Shown one piece after another: positions 9,622 to 20,464 of a DNA stretch of 64,000 nt (within the stretch, counting starts at the first letter, position 1; each line of letters opens with the position of its first letter). Origin of the DNA: Tamlana sp. 2_MG-2023 (GTDB lineage: Bacteria; Bacteroidota; Bacteroidia; Flavobacteriales; Flavobacteriaceae). The stretch spans positions 414,035 through 478,034 of the forward strand of contig NZ_JAUOSF010000003.1 of NCBI RefSeq assembly GCF_030548465.1. The letters are read 5' to 3'. Below the pieces are notes generated by a model, which saw nothing but the letters and a program-made list of their open reading frames with translations, had not been told where the DNA came from and searched no databases. A program made the translations under genes and the position numbers.

Positions 9622-12600
9622 ATGAAAAAACAAACACCTTGCGCAAAGCAGCCTGATTCAAGTTTTAAGAGTGTTCTTAAAAAAGGGTTCTTCGTATTAT
9701 TGATTTTTATTTTCCATTTTACCGTTTTGGCACAATCCAATTTTCAAGAAACCATCACAGTTAAGGGTATTGTAACCGAGGCCGAACTAGGTCCGGTAGT
9801 AGGAGCCAATATTATCGAGTTGGGAACTAGTAACGGAGTGATGACAGATTTTGATGGTAATTTTACTATTGAAGTAAGAAAAGACTCAAAATTAGTAATC
9901 AGTTATGTGGGATTTACCACCCAAACTATCGATGTTAAGGGCCGTAAGGAAATTAGTATTGAGATGATAGCAGAACTTTCAGCACTTGATGAAGTTGTTA
10001 TTGTTGGGTACGGAAAGCAAAAGAAAGAAAGTGTCGTAGCCTCCATTGAGCAAATCGATGGTGAGGAAATACTGAAATCAGGAGGGGTTTCTACAGTAGG
10101 TCAAGCGTTAACAGGACGTTTGCCAGGTGTGGTTACCGTTTCATCTACAGGAAAACCTGGGGATGAAAGTCCAAATATCTATATACGTGGACAAAGTAGT
10201 TGGAATGGAGGAGGACAACCATTAATTCTTGTTGATGGTATAGAGCGAACTATGAATGATATTAATTCGAATGATATCGAAAGTATCTCAGTGTTAAAGG
10301 ATGCCTCGGCTACTGCTGTATTCGGTGTAAAAGGGGGTAATGGAGTGATCCTAATTACCACAAAACGTGGTAAAAGTGGCGAAGCAAAACTTTCTGTTAC
10401 GGCAAGTTCTGCATTAAAAACGCCATCAAAATTACCAGAAAAGTACGATTCTTATGATGGTATTTTAACCGTAAATGAAGCCATAGAGCGGGTTGCTTCG
10501 CTTGGTGGGGCATGGAGAGAATATACACCAGTTGATATTGTTGATAGGTATAGAAATCCTAGAAATGAAACAGATCGTTACGTGTATCCTAATGTAGATT
10601 GGGTAGATGTTACTCAAAAGGATTTTGCTATGGATCATAACGTAAATCTTTCCGTGCGTGGTGGTACCGATGCTGTAAAATACTTTGGAGGTCTTGGTTA
10701 TCAGCATGTGGGTGATATATTTGATGGAGCTTCTTTTGATAACGGAAGAGATTATGCGCCTAGTTTTGATTATAATCGTTTTAACTTTAGAAGTAATATA
10801 GATTTTGATGTTTCCAAAACAACCCGATTATCTGTAAACCTCTCTGGGTATTATGGTGTTCAAAATGGTAATGAAGCAGATAGTCAGTTGCTATATAGTA
10901 GTATCTATAATTTAGCACCTAGTTTGTATTATCCTATATTTCCTGACGGAACGTATGGGCGTACCGTTGTAGAAAATTATGAGCTTGCTAACCCTGCGGT
11001 TTTATTATCTGCAAAAGGTGCAACTAAGAATCATAGAGTTCAATTAAATACAGATTTTATACTTAATCAAAAATTAGATTTCATAACCGAGGGACTTTCT
11101 ATGAAAGCTTCTTTTTCCTATGATAATAATTTTAGAGGAGAAGCTGGTATAAATGAAGGCGGTCCTGATGGTGGTGATAATGTTATTTATAAAGTTTACC
11201 TAAGTGATGGAACCGAACAAATAGTAGCACCTCCAGGGACGAATCAATTTGACTACGTGGTGCAGCCTTGGACTAGAGAACCTCTTGATATACAGGACTG
11301 GGAAACCAGTAGAAGGCTATTTTATCTGTTTTCATTAAATTATGATAAAACATTTGCTGAAAAACACACTGTTGGACTTTTAGGTTTAATGAATAGAGAA
11401 GAATATGCTATTGGTGATATGGCGCCAAGATATAGAGAAGATTGGGTGGCTAGACTAGTTTATAATTATGATAATCGTTATTTTCTAGATGTGAATGGGG
11501 CTTATAATGGTTCTGAAAAATTTGGACCTGACTATAAGTTTGACTTTTTCCCTTCTGCCGCTGTCGGCTGGACTATTACTAACGAATCTTTTATGGAAAA
11601 CGTGTCGTGGTTAAATAAGTTAAAGCTACGTGGTTCTTATGGACTCGTTGGTAATGATGAGGCTGGGAGTAGATGGTCTTATGTTTCTCAATGGGAGAAT
11701 GGCGGGAGTGCATATATGAATAATGCAGCGCTCTATGCAGAAAATTCGCCATATACTTATTATAAAGAGGCTGTTATTGGGAATCCAGATTTGCGATGGG
11801 AAACTTCTAAAAAAGCTAATATTGGACTAGAAATAGGTGTTTTTCAAAACATGTTTTCTGTAAACCTGGATGTTTTTCAAGAAGATAGATTTGATATTAT
11901 AATTCCAGCGTACGATAGAAGCGTGCCTGCATTCTTTGGTTTTGATCCAGCAGATAAGAACCTAGGAGAAACAAGAGTAAAAGGTATGGAGGCTACTTTA
12001 AATTACAGACAGCGCTTATCTGATAATTGGGATGTGTCGGCTAATTTTGCCTATGCAACAGCTCGAGATGAGATACTATACAAAGAAGACCCAGAGTTGA
12101 GACTCGATTATCAAAAAGAAGCTGGCTACCCTATTGGGCAAAACCAAGCAGGAATAAGAGGAAATATGTTGCAAAACTGGGATGATGTTTATGGCACTTT
12201 TCCTATGGAGAATAACCCAGGAGCAACAAGACCTGGTGCGTATGATATTATTGACTATAACGGTGACGGTGTGATAAATAATGATGATACCGTACCATAT
12301 GGATATCCTACAAGGGCTCAGAACACGTACAATTTGAACTTAGGAGCTGGGTACAAGAAATTCACATTTATGATTCAGTTTTACGGTGTAAGCAATACAA
12401 CGAAAGAATTTGTGGATAGAACCTTTTCAGTGGATACACCGCTCTTTTTTGAAGACAAATCAGATTACTGGAGTGTTAGTAATCCTGATGGAACACATGT
12501 GCTTCCATCTTACGGAGGGGTTTCTGGAGGTTCAGACCCTTACAGAAACTGGTATGATGCCTCGTTTGTTAGATTACAAAATGTTGAGTTTGCCTATACT

Positions 12601-12771
12601 TTTGGTTCAGATAATGGTAGTCAATATAGAGTGTTTTTAAGCGGTAACAACCTCGCCTTCTGGTCGGATCTTCCTGATGATAGAGAGTTCAATTCTGGAA
12701 ATCAAGCGGCATCTAGAGGTGATTATCCAACATTTAAAAGAATGAATTTAGGAGTAACAATTAATTTTTAA
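9622..12771 (+). CDS. SusC-like TonB-dependent receptor, first of two
   Basis: Outer-membrane oligosaccharide importer of the SusC class, 1049 residues, expected to form the barrel capped by the SusD encoded 6 bp downstream. It has an N-terminal signal/anchor segment (to about residue 38) and a CarboxypepD_reg-like domain (about 48-120, VKGIVTEAELGPVVGANII). VVIVGYGKQKKESVVASI and a plug with IYIRGQSSW, PLILVDGIER and SVLKDASATAVFGVKGGNG follow, then a long barrel with the family end (SGNNLAFWSDLPDDREFNSG, finishing GVTINF). It heads an operon of eight genes. The ligand is not evident from sequence; the surrounding arabinose and glucan enzymes suggest an arabinose-bearing hemicellulose. Confidence 0.96.
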   Translation: MKKQTPCAKQPDSSFKSVLKKGFFVLLIFIFHFTVLAQSNFQETITVKGIVTEAELGPVVGANIIELGTSNGVMTDFDGNFTIEVRKDSKLVISYVGFTTQTIDVKGRKEISIEMIAELSALDEVVIVGYGKQKKESVVASIEQIDGEEILKSGGVSTVGQALTGRLPGVVTVSSTGKPGDESPNIYIRGQSSWNGGGQPLILVDGIERTMNDINSNDIESISVLKDASATAVFGVKGGNGVILITTKRGKSGEAKLSVTASSALKTPSKLPEKYDSYDGILTVNEAIERVASLGGAWREYTPVDIVDRYRNPRNETDRYVYPNVDWVDVTQKDFAMDHNVNLSVRGGTDAVKYFGGLGYQHVGDIFDGASFDNGRDYAPSFDYNRFNFRSNIDFDVSKTTRLSVNLSGYYGVQNGNEADSQLLYSSIYNLAPSLYYPIFPDGTYGRTVVENYELANPAVLLSAKGATKNHRVQLNTDFILNQKLDFITEGLSMKASFSYDNNFRGEAGINEGGPDGGDNVIYKVYLSDGTEQIVAPPGTNQFDYVVQPWTREPLDIQDWETSRRLFYLFSLNYDKTFAEKHTVGLLGLMNREEYAIGDMAPRYREDWVARLVYNYDNRYFLDVNGAYNGSEKFGPDYKFDFFPSAAVGWTITNESFMENVSWLNKLKLRGSYGLVGNDEAGSRWSYVSQWENGGSAYMNNAALYAENSPYTYYKEAVIGNPDLRWETSKKANIGLEIGVFQNMFSVNLDVFQEDRFDIIIPAYDRSVPAFFGFDPADKNLGETRVKGMEATLNYRQRLSDNWDVSANFAYATARDEILYKEDPELRLDYQKEAGYPIGQNQAGIRGNMLQNWDDVYGTFPMENNPGATRPGAYDIIDYNGDGVINNDDTVPYGYPTRAQNTYNLNLGAGYKKFTFMIQFYGVSNTTKEFVDRTFSVDTPLFFEDKSDYWSVSNPDGTHVLPSYGGVSGGSDPYRNWYDASFVRLQNVEFAYTFGSDNGSQYRVFLSGNNLAFWSDLPDDREFNSGNQAASRGDYPTFKRMNLGVTINF

Positions 12772-12777
12772 GAAAAA

Positions 12778-14580
12778 ATGAGAAATTTATACAAAGTAAT
12801 AGGTTTACTATGTCTTATAGGAGTTATAAATTCTTGTGAAGACTATCTAGACAAGCCATTAGATACCGATCTTTCTGTAAACGAAGTTTTTAAAAACTTT
12901 GAGAATTCACAGGGTTTTGTCGAAGAAATGTATGCAATGATCGTTGATTATTCATTGGCTTTTTACGCTAATTATCCTTACTACGGCGAAGACTCTGTTG
13001 GTGTTGAAACCTGGATTTTTGATTATTCTATTGATGAAGGGCGCTATTGGGATTGGCAAGGAGGAACCTTCAATTATTTTAGTGGAGGATTTAATACCAA
13101 TTCGGGAATCCCTTTTGATAGAAGTTCGATATGGCCAAGCAGTTGGGCAGGTATAAGAAAGGCTAACATTGTTATTGAAAACGCAGAGGAATTAATGTTA
13201 GATGCTACTCAGCAAGAAAAAGACGCTATTTTAGGTCAAGCTTATTTTTTTAGAGCATTTTTTCACCATGAAATCATGAAGTTTTGGGGGCCTATGCCTT
13301 ACATCGATCGTGTGTTAGTGGATGACTGGAGAATAGAAAGACCTACAGAATGGTCTGAAACAGCATTGAAAATTGACAAAGACTTTGATCAAGCCATTGC
13401 ACTGTTACCAGAACATTGGGATGATGATAGTTGGGGGCCAGGTAAAGAGACTAGTGGAAAAAATCTTTTTAGAATAACCAAAGGTGCAGCATTAGCCTTA
13501 AAGGGAAAGAATCTGTTATTTGCAGCCAGCCCATTAATGCAAAATAGCGATGATACCTACGGGTATGATGCAGAACTTTGTAAGCAAGCAGCAGAGGCAT
13601 TTGCTAAAGTTATACAGATTCCAAGTTACCAACTACAAGAGTGGGATACTTATGAAGATGTGTTTTATGATCCTAATGGACTTTACCCTGATTCTACCGA
13701 GTATATTTTTGGTCAAGCAGGCTCTGTAGGTTGGTTTGGTGCGTATTTAGGTGATTCTTGGCAATTGGGAGCTCTTAATGGTGCTAACGGAATTAACTCT
13801 CCAACACATAATTACATACATAATTATTTTGGTATGAAAGATGGATTGTCATGTGATGAAAGTCCGCTATATAACCCTAATGATCCATGGGCTAATAGAG
13901 ATCCTCGTTTTTATAAATGGATTGTAGTGGATGGTGATCAGTTAATTGACAATTTAGGTGCTGCAACAGGCGAAGATGCAGTAAATAGATACGCAGAATT
14001 CTACAACGGAGGAGCACATAGACACCCAGGAAAAAGTAACGGAACTAGAACGGGATATGTTGCAAAAAAATGGTACCCTAAAGGGTTCAATAAATATGAT
14101 AATCAATCTTTATTTTCATGGCGAATCCATGTGAGGTTAACCGATGTGTATTTAATGTATGCAGAAGCCGCTGTTATGGCATATGGCGTAAATGGAAAAC
14201 CAGCAGGATTTAATCTTTCAGCTGTAGACGCCATTAATGAACTTAGAGAACGCGCTGTTCCAGATGGTAGTTTGAATGTTAAACCTGTAAACCTGAGTAG
14301 TGCTAATGTGTTTATGGAAGAGATTCGTCGTGAACGTGCTATGGAGATGGCATGGGAAAACCATAGATGGATGGATGTCAGACGATGGAAACTAGGAACC
14401 AACTTGAAATATAAACTAAAAACAGGAATACGATTTGACAGAAATGCAAATGGTAAACCTACTAATTTTGTAGAAGAAGTATTAAGAACAAAGGTTTTTA
14501 ATGATAAACATTACTGGTTGCCTATCCCTCAAAACGATACCGAATTGTATGAAGGATTTCCTCAAAACCCAGGATGGTAA
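12778..14580 (+). CDS. SusD-like glycan-binding lipoprotein, first of two
   Basis: Surface lipoprotein of 600 residues that captures oligosaccharide and lids the SusC barrel. The signal peptide ends in a lipobox (GVINSC, lipidated C20). SusD/RagB features are the helical TPR-like start, ILGQAYFFRAFFHHEIMKFWGP, YLMYAEAAVMAYG, and the C-terminal INELRERA, EIRRERAMEMAWENHRWMDV and LPIPQNDTELYEGFPQNPGW motifs. It lies 6 bp after the first SusC gene, so the two form a classical translationally linked pair. Confidence 0.96.
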   Translation: MRNLYKVIGLLCLIGVINSCEDYLDKPLDTDLSVNEVFKNFENSQGFVEEMYAMIVDYSLAFYANYPYYGEDSVGVETWIFDYSIDEGRYWDWQGGTFNYFSGGFNTNSGIPFDRSSIWPSSWAGIRKANIVIENAEELMLDATQQEKDAILGQAYFFRAFFHHEIMKFWGPMPYIDRVLVDDWRIERPTEWSETALKIDKDFDQAIALLPEHWDDDSWGPGKETSGKNLFRITKGAALALKGKNLLFAASPLMQNSDDTYGYDAELCKQAAEAFAKVIQIPSYQLQEWDTYEDVFYDPNGLYPDSTEYIFGQAGSVGWFGAYLGDSWQLGALNGANGINSPTHNYIHNYFGMKDGLSCDESPLYNPNDPWANRDPRFYKWIVVDGDQLIDNLGAATGEDAVNRYAEFYNGGAHRHPGKSNGTRTGYVAKKWYPKGFNKYDNQSLFSWRIHVRLTDVYLMYAEAAVMAYGVNGKPAGFNLSAVDAINELRERAVPDGSLNVKPVNLSSANVFMEEIRRERAMEMAWENHRWMDVRRWKLGTNLKYKLKTGIRFDRNANGKPTNFVEEVLRTKVFNDKHYWLPIPQNDTELYEGFPQNPGW

Positions 14581-14621
14581 CAATTAACATGTTTTTCTAT
14601 ATTAGATAATAACAACCAATT

Positions 14622-17465
14622 ATGAAACACCTTATAAAGTATAAGAAACCACTACTTTGTCTAGGAAGCTATATGCTATTTTCCTTTTCACTATTAGGAC
14701 AAACTCCGCAACAAACCGACTCTATTGCACAGGATAGTCTCTATTTGTCTTCTAAGGTAGATAAAACTCTTAATATGGGTTTTCAAACAGAAGAAAACAA
14801 AAGAATAGTAGGTGCCGTTTCTTCAATAGAACCAGACCAATTTTTGAAATATGATAATACCCAATGGGTAAGAGATGCCTTGAACGGAAGAATTACTGGA
14901 CTTAAATACAGTGATAATATTCGCGGTTTAGGTGATGCTATGATCGTTGTAGATGGTATTCCAGGAAGGTCGATTGACCTGTTAAATATGGAGGAAATCC
15001 AAGAGATAACCGTCTTGAAAGATGCTAGTGCCTCGGCTCTATATGGGTCTATGGCAAAGAATGGGGTTATCATTGTAACGACAAAGCGTGGTACTGAAAA
15101 AACCGAATTTAACATAACTGCAAGTAGTGGTATTAAGACCCCTATTTCTATGCCTAATTATCTTGGTTCGGCCGAGTATATGCAGTTTTATAACGAAGCT
15201 CGCGATAATGACGGCTTGTCTGCAAGCTTTTCAGATGACGAGATTTTAAACTTTAGTAGTGGGAATAACCCCTACAGATATCCTAATTATGATATGTATT
15301 CGGATGCAAATTTTAGTTCATTGACGACATTCTCGAATATTATCGGTGATTTTTCTGGAGCTAAAGAAGATACTAAATATTATATAAATTTTGGCTTTAA
15401 ATCAGACCAGAGTTTGCAGAAGCTTAGTGAATACGACAAGGGAACATCGCGTTTTAATGTGAGAGGAAATATTGATTTTAGAATCAATAGCTGGATTACT
15501 AGTAGTTTAGACGCTATTGCGATAATTGAGTCAAACAAAAGCTCTTTAACCAACCTCTACGATGCTGGGCAAAATTTTAGATCAGATTTATACGCGCCAT
15601 TGCTTCCGTTAAGCTTAATGGATACTGAAAATAATCCAGATTTAGTTGGTGTTTTAGAGGTAGCTAATAAATATAATGGATTTATTTTAGGTGGGAGTCG
15701 GTATTTTAATAACAATGTTCCAGTTGCATCTGTTGTGGCCGGTGGACAACAAACTAGTATATCCCGTATAAGTCAGGTAAATAATGCGATAGATTTTGAT
15801 TTAAGCTCAATTACTGAAGGTTTATCCGCAAAAACTTATTTAAGCTTTGATTTTTATAATCGGTATAATTTAACAGTGAATAATAAATTCGCTATTTATG
15901 AGCCTACATGGAATGCTGATAACAAAATCACTAGTTTAGTAAACGTCGGTGATCCAGACCGCAAAGAGTTAGAAGAAAAAGTAAGTACAAATGTTTTTAC
16001 AATAAGATATGGCTTTTTTGGGATGTTGAACTACGAAAAGCAAATAAACGAAGATCACTTTTTAAAAGCTTCTTTAGTTGGCTTTGCTAATAACACCCAG
16101 ATGAAATCGGTAACACAAGTTGAAAAAAATTCGAATGTTGCACTAAGTTTAAATTATACCTATAAGGATAAGTTTCTGTTTGATGTAAATACTTCTTATG
16201 TTAATTCTATTAAATTACCAGAGGGTAACAGAGGTAAGTTGGCGCCTACTTTTGGCTTTGCTTATCTCATGTCTGAGGAGCAATCATTAAAGAACGTTTC
16301 CTGGTTAAATTACCTTAAAGTTCGTTCTTCGATGGGGGTTGTTTATTCTGATTTGGATATTCCGGGTTATTTTTTGTATGATGCTATATACCAGCGAAAT
16401 GTGGGTAATTATTATTGGGGTGATCAATACGGAACCGGTTTTCAAAATGGTTTCACTAAAATAGAAAGAGGTCAAAACAATGATTTAGGTATGGAGCGTA
16501 GAACCGATTACAACTTAGGTTTCGAAGGGCTCTTTTTTAAGAAATTATGGTTAGAAGCTAATGTGTTCCGTTCGGTATTGGATGAACAAGTAATTAGGCC
16601 AGCTACAATTTATCCTCAATATTATAACCTTTTCCGTCCATACTCCAATTATGGTGTTGATAGACGTTCGGGATTTGAATTAGGTATTAACTATTCAGAT
16701 AAATATGGTAACCTAGGTGTAGATGTTGGCGCTCGCGTGCTATATACTAATTCAGAAAGAATTAAAGTAGATGAAGTTTATGAGGATGAATATCAATATA
16801 GAAAAGGAACGTCTATTGATGCCTTTTGGGGTTTAGAATCTTTAGGCTTCTTCGGTGTTGATGATTTTAAGGCAGACGGTACTTTAAAAGATGGAATTCC
16901 TTCTCAATTTGGAGCGGTGCAACCAGGTGATTTAAAGTATAAAGATGTGAATAATGATGGTGTTGTAAACGATCAAGATCAAGTTGTTATTGGACGTTGG
17001 GATGCGCCATGGACTTTTGGGTCGGACATCAAATTAAACTATAAATCATTTACATTATTTACATTATTTACAGCTCAATATGGTAGTGAGGCCATGGCTT
17101 CAGGTAATTACTATCAGCCACAGGGTAATGATAAATACTCAGAAGTAGTAAGAGGACGATGGACAGAAGGTACTGCAAGTACTGCAACTTTCCCGAGATT
17201 ATCGTCTATTGAAAATACTAATAATCATGGACAAGCATCAGACTTCTGGCTTTATGATAATAGTAATTTTAAAATTGAACGTGTACAATTGACCTTTGAT
17301 TTCCCTAAATCATTAGTGTCCGATCTTAATATGGAAGAATTTAGTATCTATGCTAGTGGTGCAAACTTGTTAATGATTGCCAATAACAGAGATATAAAGC
17401 AATTAAGTTTGTCGTCCGAACCTTCTTATCGATATTATACAATGGGACTTAGAGTAAAGTTTTAA
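14622..17465 (+). CDS. SusC-like receptor, second of two, without CarboxypepD_reg domain
   Basis: Second TonB-dependent receptor of the operon, 947 residues, about 100 shorter than its neighbour. After the signal peptide (to about residue 26) the chain runs directly through a polar linker into the plug (NTQWVRDALNGRITGLKYSD, AMIVVDGIPGRSIDL, ITVLKDASASALYGSMAKNG). The CarboxypepD_reg-like domain and the usual VVGYG linker are missing. The barrel is complete, ending GLRVKF. It starts 41 bp after the first SusD and 21 bp before the second SusD. Tandem SusCD pairs in one operon are known to import different fragments of one glycan; that this holds here is inference. Confidence 0.93.
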   Translation: MKHLIKYKKPLLCLGSYMLFSFSLLGQTPQQTDSIAQDSLYLSSKVDKTLNMGFQTEENKRIVGAVSSIEPDQFLKYDNTQWVRDALNGRITGLKYSDNIRGLGDAMIVVDGIPGRSIDLLNMEEIQEITVLKDASASALYGSMAKNGVIIVTTKRGTEKTEFNITASSGIKTPISMPNYLGSAEYMQFYNEARDNDGLSASFSDDEILNFSSGNNPYRYPNYDMYSDANFSSLTTFSNIIGDFSGAKEDTKYYINFGFKSDQSLQKLSEYDKGTSRFNVRGNIDFRINSWITSSLDAIAIIESNKSSLTNLYDAGQNFRSDLYAPLLPLSLMDTENNPDLVGVLEVANKYNGFILGGSRYFNNNVPVASVVAGGQQTSISRISQVNNAIDFDLSSITEGLSAKTYLSFDFYNRYNLTVNNKFAIYEPTWNADNKITSLVNVGDPDRKELEEKVSTNVFTIRYGFFGMLNYEKQINEDHFLKASLVGFANNTQMKSVTQVEKNSNVALSLNYTYKDKFLFDVNTSYVNSIKLPEGNRGKLAPTFGFAYLMSEEQSLKNVSWLNYLKVRSSMGVVYSDLDIPGYFLYDAIYQRNVGNYYWGDQYGTGFQNGFTKIERGQNNDLGMERRTDYNLGFEGLFFKKLWLEANVFRSVLDEQVIRPATIYPQYYNLFRPYSNYGVDRRSGFELGINYSDKYGNLGVDVGARVLYTNSERIKVDEVYEDEYQYRKGTSIDAFWGLESLGFFGVDDFKADGTLKDGIPSQFGAVQPGDLKYKDVNNDGVVNDQDQVVIGRWDAPWTFGSDIKLNYKSFTLFTLFTAQYGSEAMASGNYYQPQGNDKYSEVVRGRWTEGTASTATFPRLSSIENTNNHGQASDFWLYDNSNFKIERVQLTFDFPKSLVSDLNMEEFSIYASGANLLMIANNRDIKQLSLSSEPSYRYYTMGLRVKF

Positions 17466-17486
17466 CAAAATTAATAAAATCTAGAC

Positions 17487-19208
17487 ATGAAGATTATTAT
17501 AAAATATACATTTATTGCATCGATTCTATTATTCTGTGTGGCGTGTAGTAATTTTGAACCCTTAGATGAAAACCTAGCGGGAGATGATATGTTAACTACA
17601 GATCCAGCAATGGCGGAAGGGTTATTGTTAAACACATATGAGAGTATGTCGAATCAATTGTTATTTAATGATACGGCTACAGACGATGCGGTTACAAATT
17701 ATTTAAGCGGTTACCGTAGAATGGCAACTGGAGAGTGGAATGCTAATAATGCCATTTCTAGCAGATGGTGGCAATATCAACACGTTTTATACGTCAATGA
17801 ATTTCTTAACGTCATTGATCAGGTTGAATGGAAATATGATGAAGAAACCAATGCACTTATAAAACAACGTATGTATGGAGAAGCTTTAGCTATGAGGGCT
17901 TTAAGACATTTTTGGATTCTTCAGGAACATGCTGGTATTGGCGCTTCAGGAAAGTTGTTAGGTGTACCTTATTTAACAGAGTTTCTTGATAAAGATGCTA
18001 ATTTTAATATTCCACGACCAGAATTTGAAGAAACGTTAGAAAAGATAAATACGGATTTTAATGAAGCCTTAGATTATATCCCTATGGACTGGGATGGAGA
18101 TCTCACAAAACAACCGACTCGTTATAACGGTTCAGATAATGATGTTTACCAATTTGTATTTGGTTATAACATGGATGGAAGAATTAATGGAAGAATTATT
18201 AAAGCTTTTCAAGCCAAATTAAACCTAATGGCTGCCAGTCCTGCCTTTTTTAATGGTGCTGGAGATTACTACGAAGAAGCCAGTAACATACTCGCCGAAC
18301 TGCTTAACGACAATGGTGGTGTTGCTGGATTAAGTCCTTCAGGTCATTATAATTTTTATGATTTCCCTTCTGGTACACGTGTTTTTCCAGAAGTGATTTG
18401 GAGAGATAATGTAGCATCTACATATACCTGGGTTGAAAAACAGCATTTCCCACCTTCATTGAATGGAGAAGGAAAACTTAACCCATCGCAAAATTTAGTA
18501 GATGCGTTTCCTATGTTGGATGGAGAGCCTTTCTCAACAACGCATCCAAATTATAACCCATCAAACCCATTTGCTTATAGAGACCCGAGGTTAAAAAAGT
18601 ATATTTTGTATAATGGTAATGATTTAGACGGCAGAGTAATTAATACTGGAGTTGGTGGTGGAGCTGATGAAATTGATAAATTTCAATTTCAATCTACTAG
18701 GTCAGGTTATTATCTTAAAAAACTATTGGATCCTACTGTTGTTTTTAGCAATAATGGTAATATATCGGCTTCTGAAAAAATGAACGTATACTTAAGGTAT
18801 ACCGATCTATATTTAATGTTTGCTGAGGCTGCTAATGAGCTAGGAGGTCCAGATTATGCGGTTCAAGGTATATCTCCAAGGGAAGTAATTGGAGCTATAA
18901 GGAGTAGAGCTGGAATTAGTCAACCAGATACGTACTTAGCTAATATGAGCTCTAAAGAAGACATGCGAGCACTCATTAGAAATGAACGTAGGTTAGAACT
19001 TTGTTTTGAGGGACATCGCTTCTTTGATCTACGCAGATGGAATATGCTTGATGATTTAACGGATATTATTGGATCTAAATTTAATGGTACTCAATATGAT
19101 GAGTTTACGGTAGAACCAAGATTATATCCCGATTATGGTAATTACGCACCAATACCTCAAAGCGAAATAGTAAAATTTAATGCACTAGAACAAAATATAG
19201 GTTGGTAA
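17487..19208 (+). CDS. SusD-like glycan-binding lipoprotein, second of two
   Basis: Surface lipoprotein of 573 residues, partner of the second SusC. The lipobox is in ILLFCVACSN (cysteine near 20). SusD signatures are MYGEALAMRALRHFWILQEH, YLRYTDLYLMFAEAANELGG, and the C-terminal IRNERRLELCFEGHRFFDLR and APIPQSEIVKFN, ending in NIGW. It differs clearly in sequence from the first SusD, which suggests a different ligand fragment rather than simple redundancy. Confidence 0.95.
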   Translation: MKIIIKYTFIASILLFCVACSNFEPLDENLAGDDMLTTDPAMAEGLLLNTYESMSNQLLFNDTATDDAVTNYLSGYRRMATGEWNANNAISSRWWQYQHVLYVNEFLNVIDQVEWKYDEETNALIKQRMYGEALAMRALRHFWILQEHAGIGASGKLLGVPYLTEFLDKDANFNIPRPEFEETLEKINTDFNEALDYIPMDWDGDLTKQPTRYNGSDNDVYQFVFGYNMDGRINGRIIKAFQAKLNLMAASPAFFNGAGDYYEEASNILAELLNDNGGVAGLSPSGHYNFYDFPSGTRVFPEVIWRDNVASTYTWVEKQHFPPSLNGEGKLNPSQNLVDAFPMLDGEPFSTTHPNYNPSNPFAYRDPRLKKYILYNGNDLDGRVINTGVGGGADEIDKFQFQSTRSGYYLKKLLDPTVVFSNNGNISASEKMNVYLRYTDLYLMFAEAANELGGPDYAVQGISPREVIGAIRSRAGISQPDTYLANMSSKEDMRALIRNERRLELCFEGHRFFDLRRWNMLDDLTDIIGSKFNGTQYDEFTVEPRLYPDYGNYAPIPQSEIVKFNALEQNIGW

Positions 19209-19300
19209 CAAATACAGTTTGTTACACAATTAAATTACAACATTTATTGTGATTAGAAATCACATTTAGTATAAACGAACACCTGTAAATTTTTCACTCG

Positions 19301-20338
19301 ATGAATACAAAAAATATAGTTTTAATAGTTTGTGCGCTCATAGCTATTGGGTGCAGCAACTCTGATACAGATTTTGAGGATTTTGATGTTATTGCAACTT
19401 ATTTTCCTTATCAAACTCCTGCAAGGACGCTTATTTTAGGCAAATATGATCAAGGTTTTAACGATGGCGATAATAATCATAATTTTGAAATTACTGCTGT
19501 GATGACAGGTGTACGAAGTAATGGGAAAGATAGAAGTATCTATTTTGAGGTAGATAATAGTCTTTTGGATAATGTGAAAAATGTGAAGGCACTTCCACCA
19601 GCTTATTATACTATGGAAAATATTAGCCCTGTTACCATACCTTCTGGAGATACTAAGGCGCGTATAAAAGTTCAATTACGTGAGGCATTTTTTAACGATC
19701 CACTGTCTTTCGGGGCTCAAAATACAACTAATTATGTCATTCCATTACGAATAACTAAGGCTGATAATATAGATTCTATACTCGTAGGAAGGAATGTAAT
19801 TGATAATCCAGATAGGGTTAACCCAGCCGATTGGGATGTTTTACCAAAGGACTATACACTTTTTGGTATTAAATATATGAATAAGTTTCATGGACATTAC
19901 CTGAGAAGGGGAGAAGATATGATTACAAATCCGATGACTGCAGTGGGCAGAACATACAGTAGTGAGTACGTAGTCGATGATGAAGTTGTATTGGTTGAGA
20001 CCACTGGCTTTAATAAAGTTAAGGTACAAAACTTAGTAGGTAGAGATGATTTGCCAAACCCAGGCGAAATACCTCAAGGGATTGTGACTATGGAGCTTAC
20101 GTTTACTGATGATGGTACCTGTACCATATCTAGTTTTGGTAGCGATCCATATGGTGTTACTGGATCTGGTGAATATGTAGAAGAAGGTGATGCATGGGGT
20201 GGAAAATCAAGGGATGTTATTTATTTAGACTATACCTATTTAGATCCAGATTTCTCGGAAACACATACTGTAAAAGATACTCTTGTCATTCGAGATAGAG
20301 CCGCAGTACTAGAGCAATTTGAAGTAGAGTTAAGATAG
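19301..20338 (+). CDS. DUF1735-containing surface lipoprotein (probable glycan-binding protein)
   Basis: 345-residue lipoprotein (lipobox IAIGCSN, cysteine 18) placed directly after the second SusD, where surface glycan-binding proteins usually sit. The N-terminal half resembles the DUF1735/BT_3987-type beta-sandwich (YYTMENISPVTIPSGDTKAR, the run NYVIPLRITKADN). The C-terminal half has the family's FHGHYLRRGED and a run of beta strands ending EQFEVELR. No catalytic motif is visible. Role inferred: surface capture of polysaccharide for the SusCD complexes. Confidence 0.75.
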   Translation: MNTKNIVLIVCALIAIGCSNSDTDFEDFDVIATYFPYQTPARTLILGKYDQGFNDGDNNHNFEITAVMTGVRSNGKDRSIYFEVDNSLLDNVKNVKALPPAYYTMENISPVTIPSGDTKARIKVQLREAFFNDPLSFGAQNTTNYVIPLRITKADNIDSILVGRNVIDNPDRVNPADWDVLPKDYTLFGIKYMNKFHGHYLRRGEDMITNPMTAVGRTYSSEYVVDDEVVLVETTGFNKVKVQNLVGRDDLPNPGEIPQGIVTMELTFTDDGTCTISSFGSDPYGVTGSGEYVEEGDAWGGKSRDVIYLDYTYLDPDFSETHTVKDTLVIRDRAAVLEQFEVELR

Positions 20339-20464
20339 AAAAAGATATTAAAACTGAAATGAATTTGAATTTAATTTGTGCCAAATCAGCTAATAATGAA
20401 TTTGTGATACAAATGGGTTTAACTGTAAACTCTTAAATTCTTGATCATTAAAATAATCAAACTG

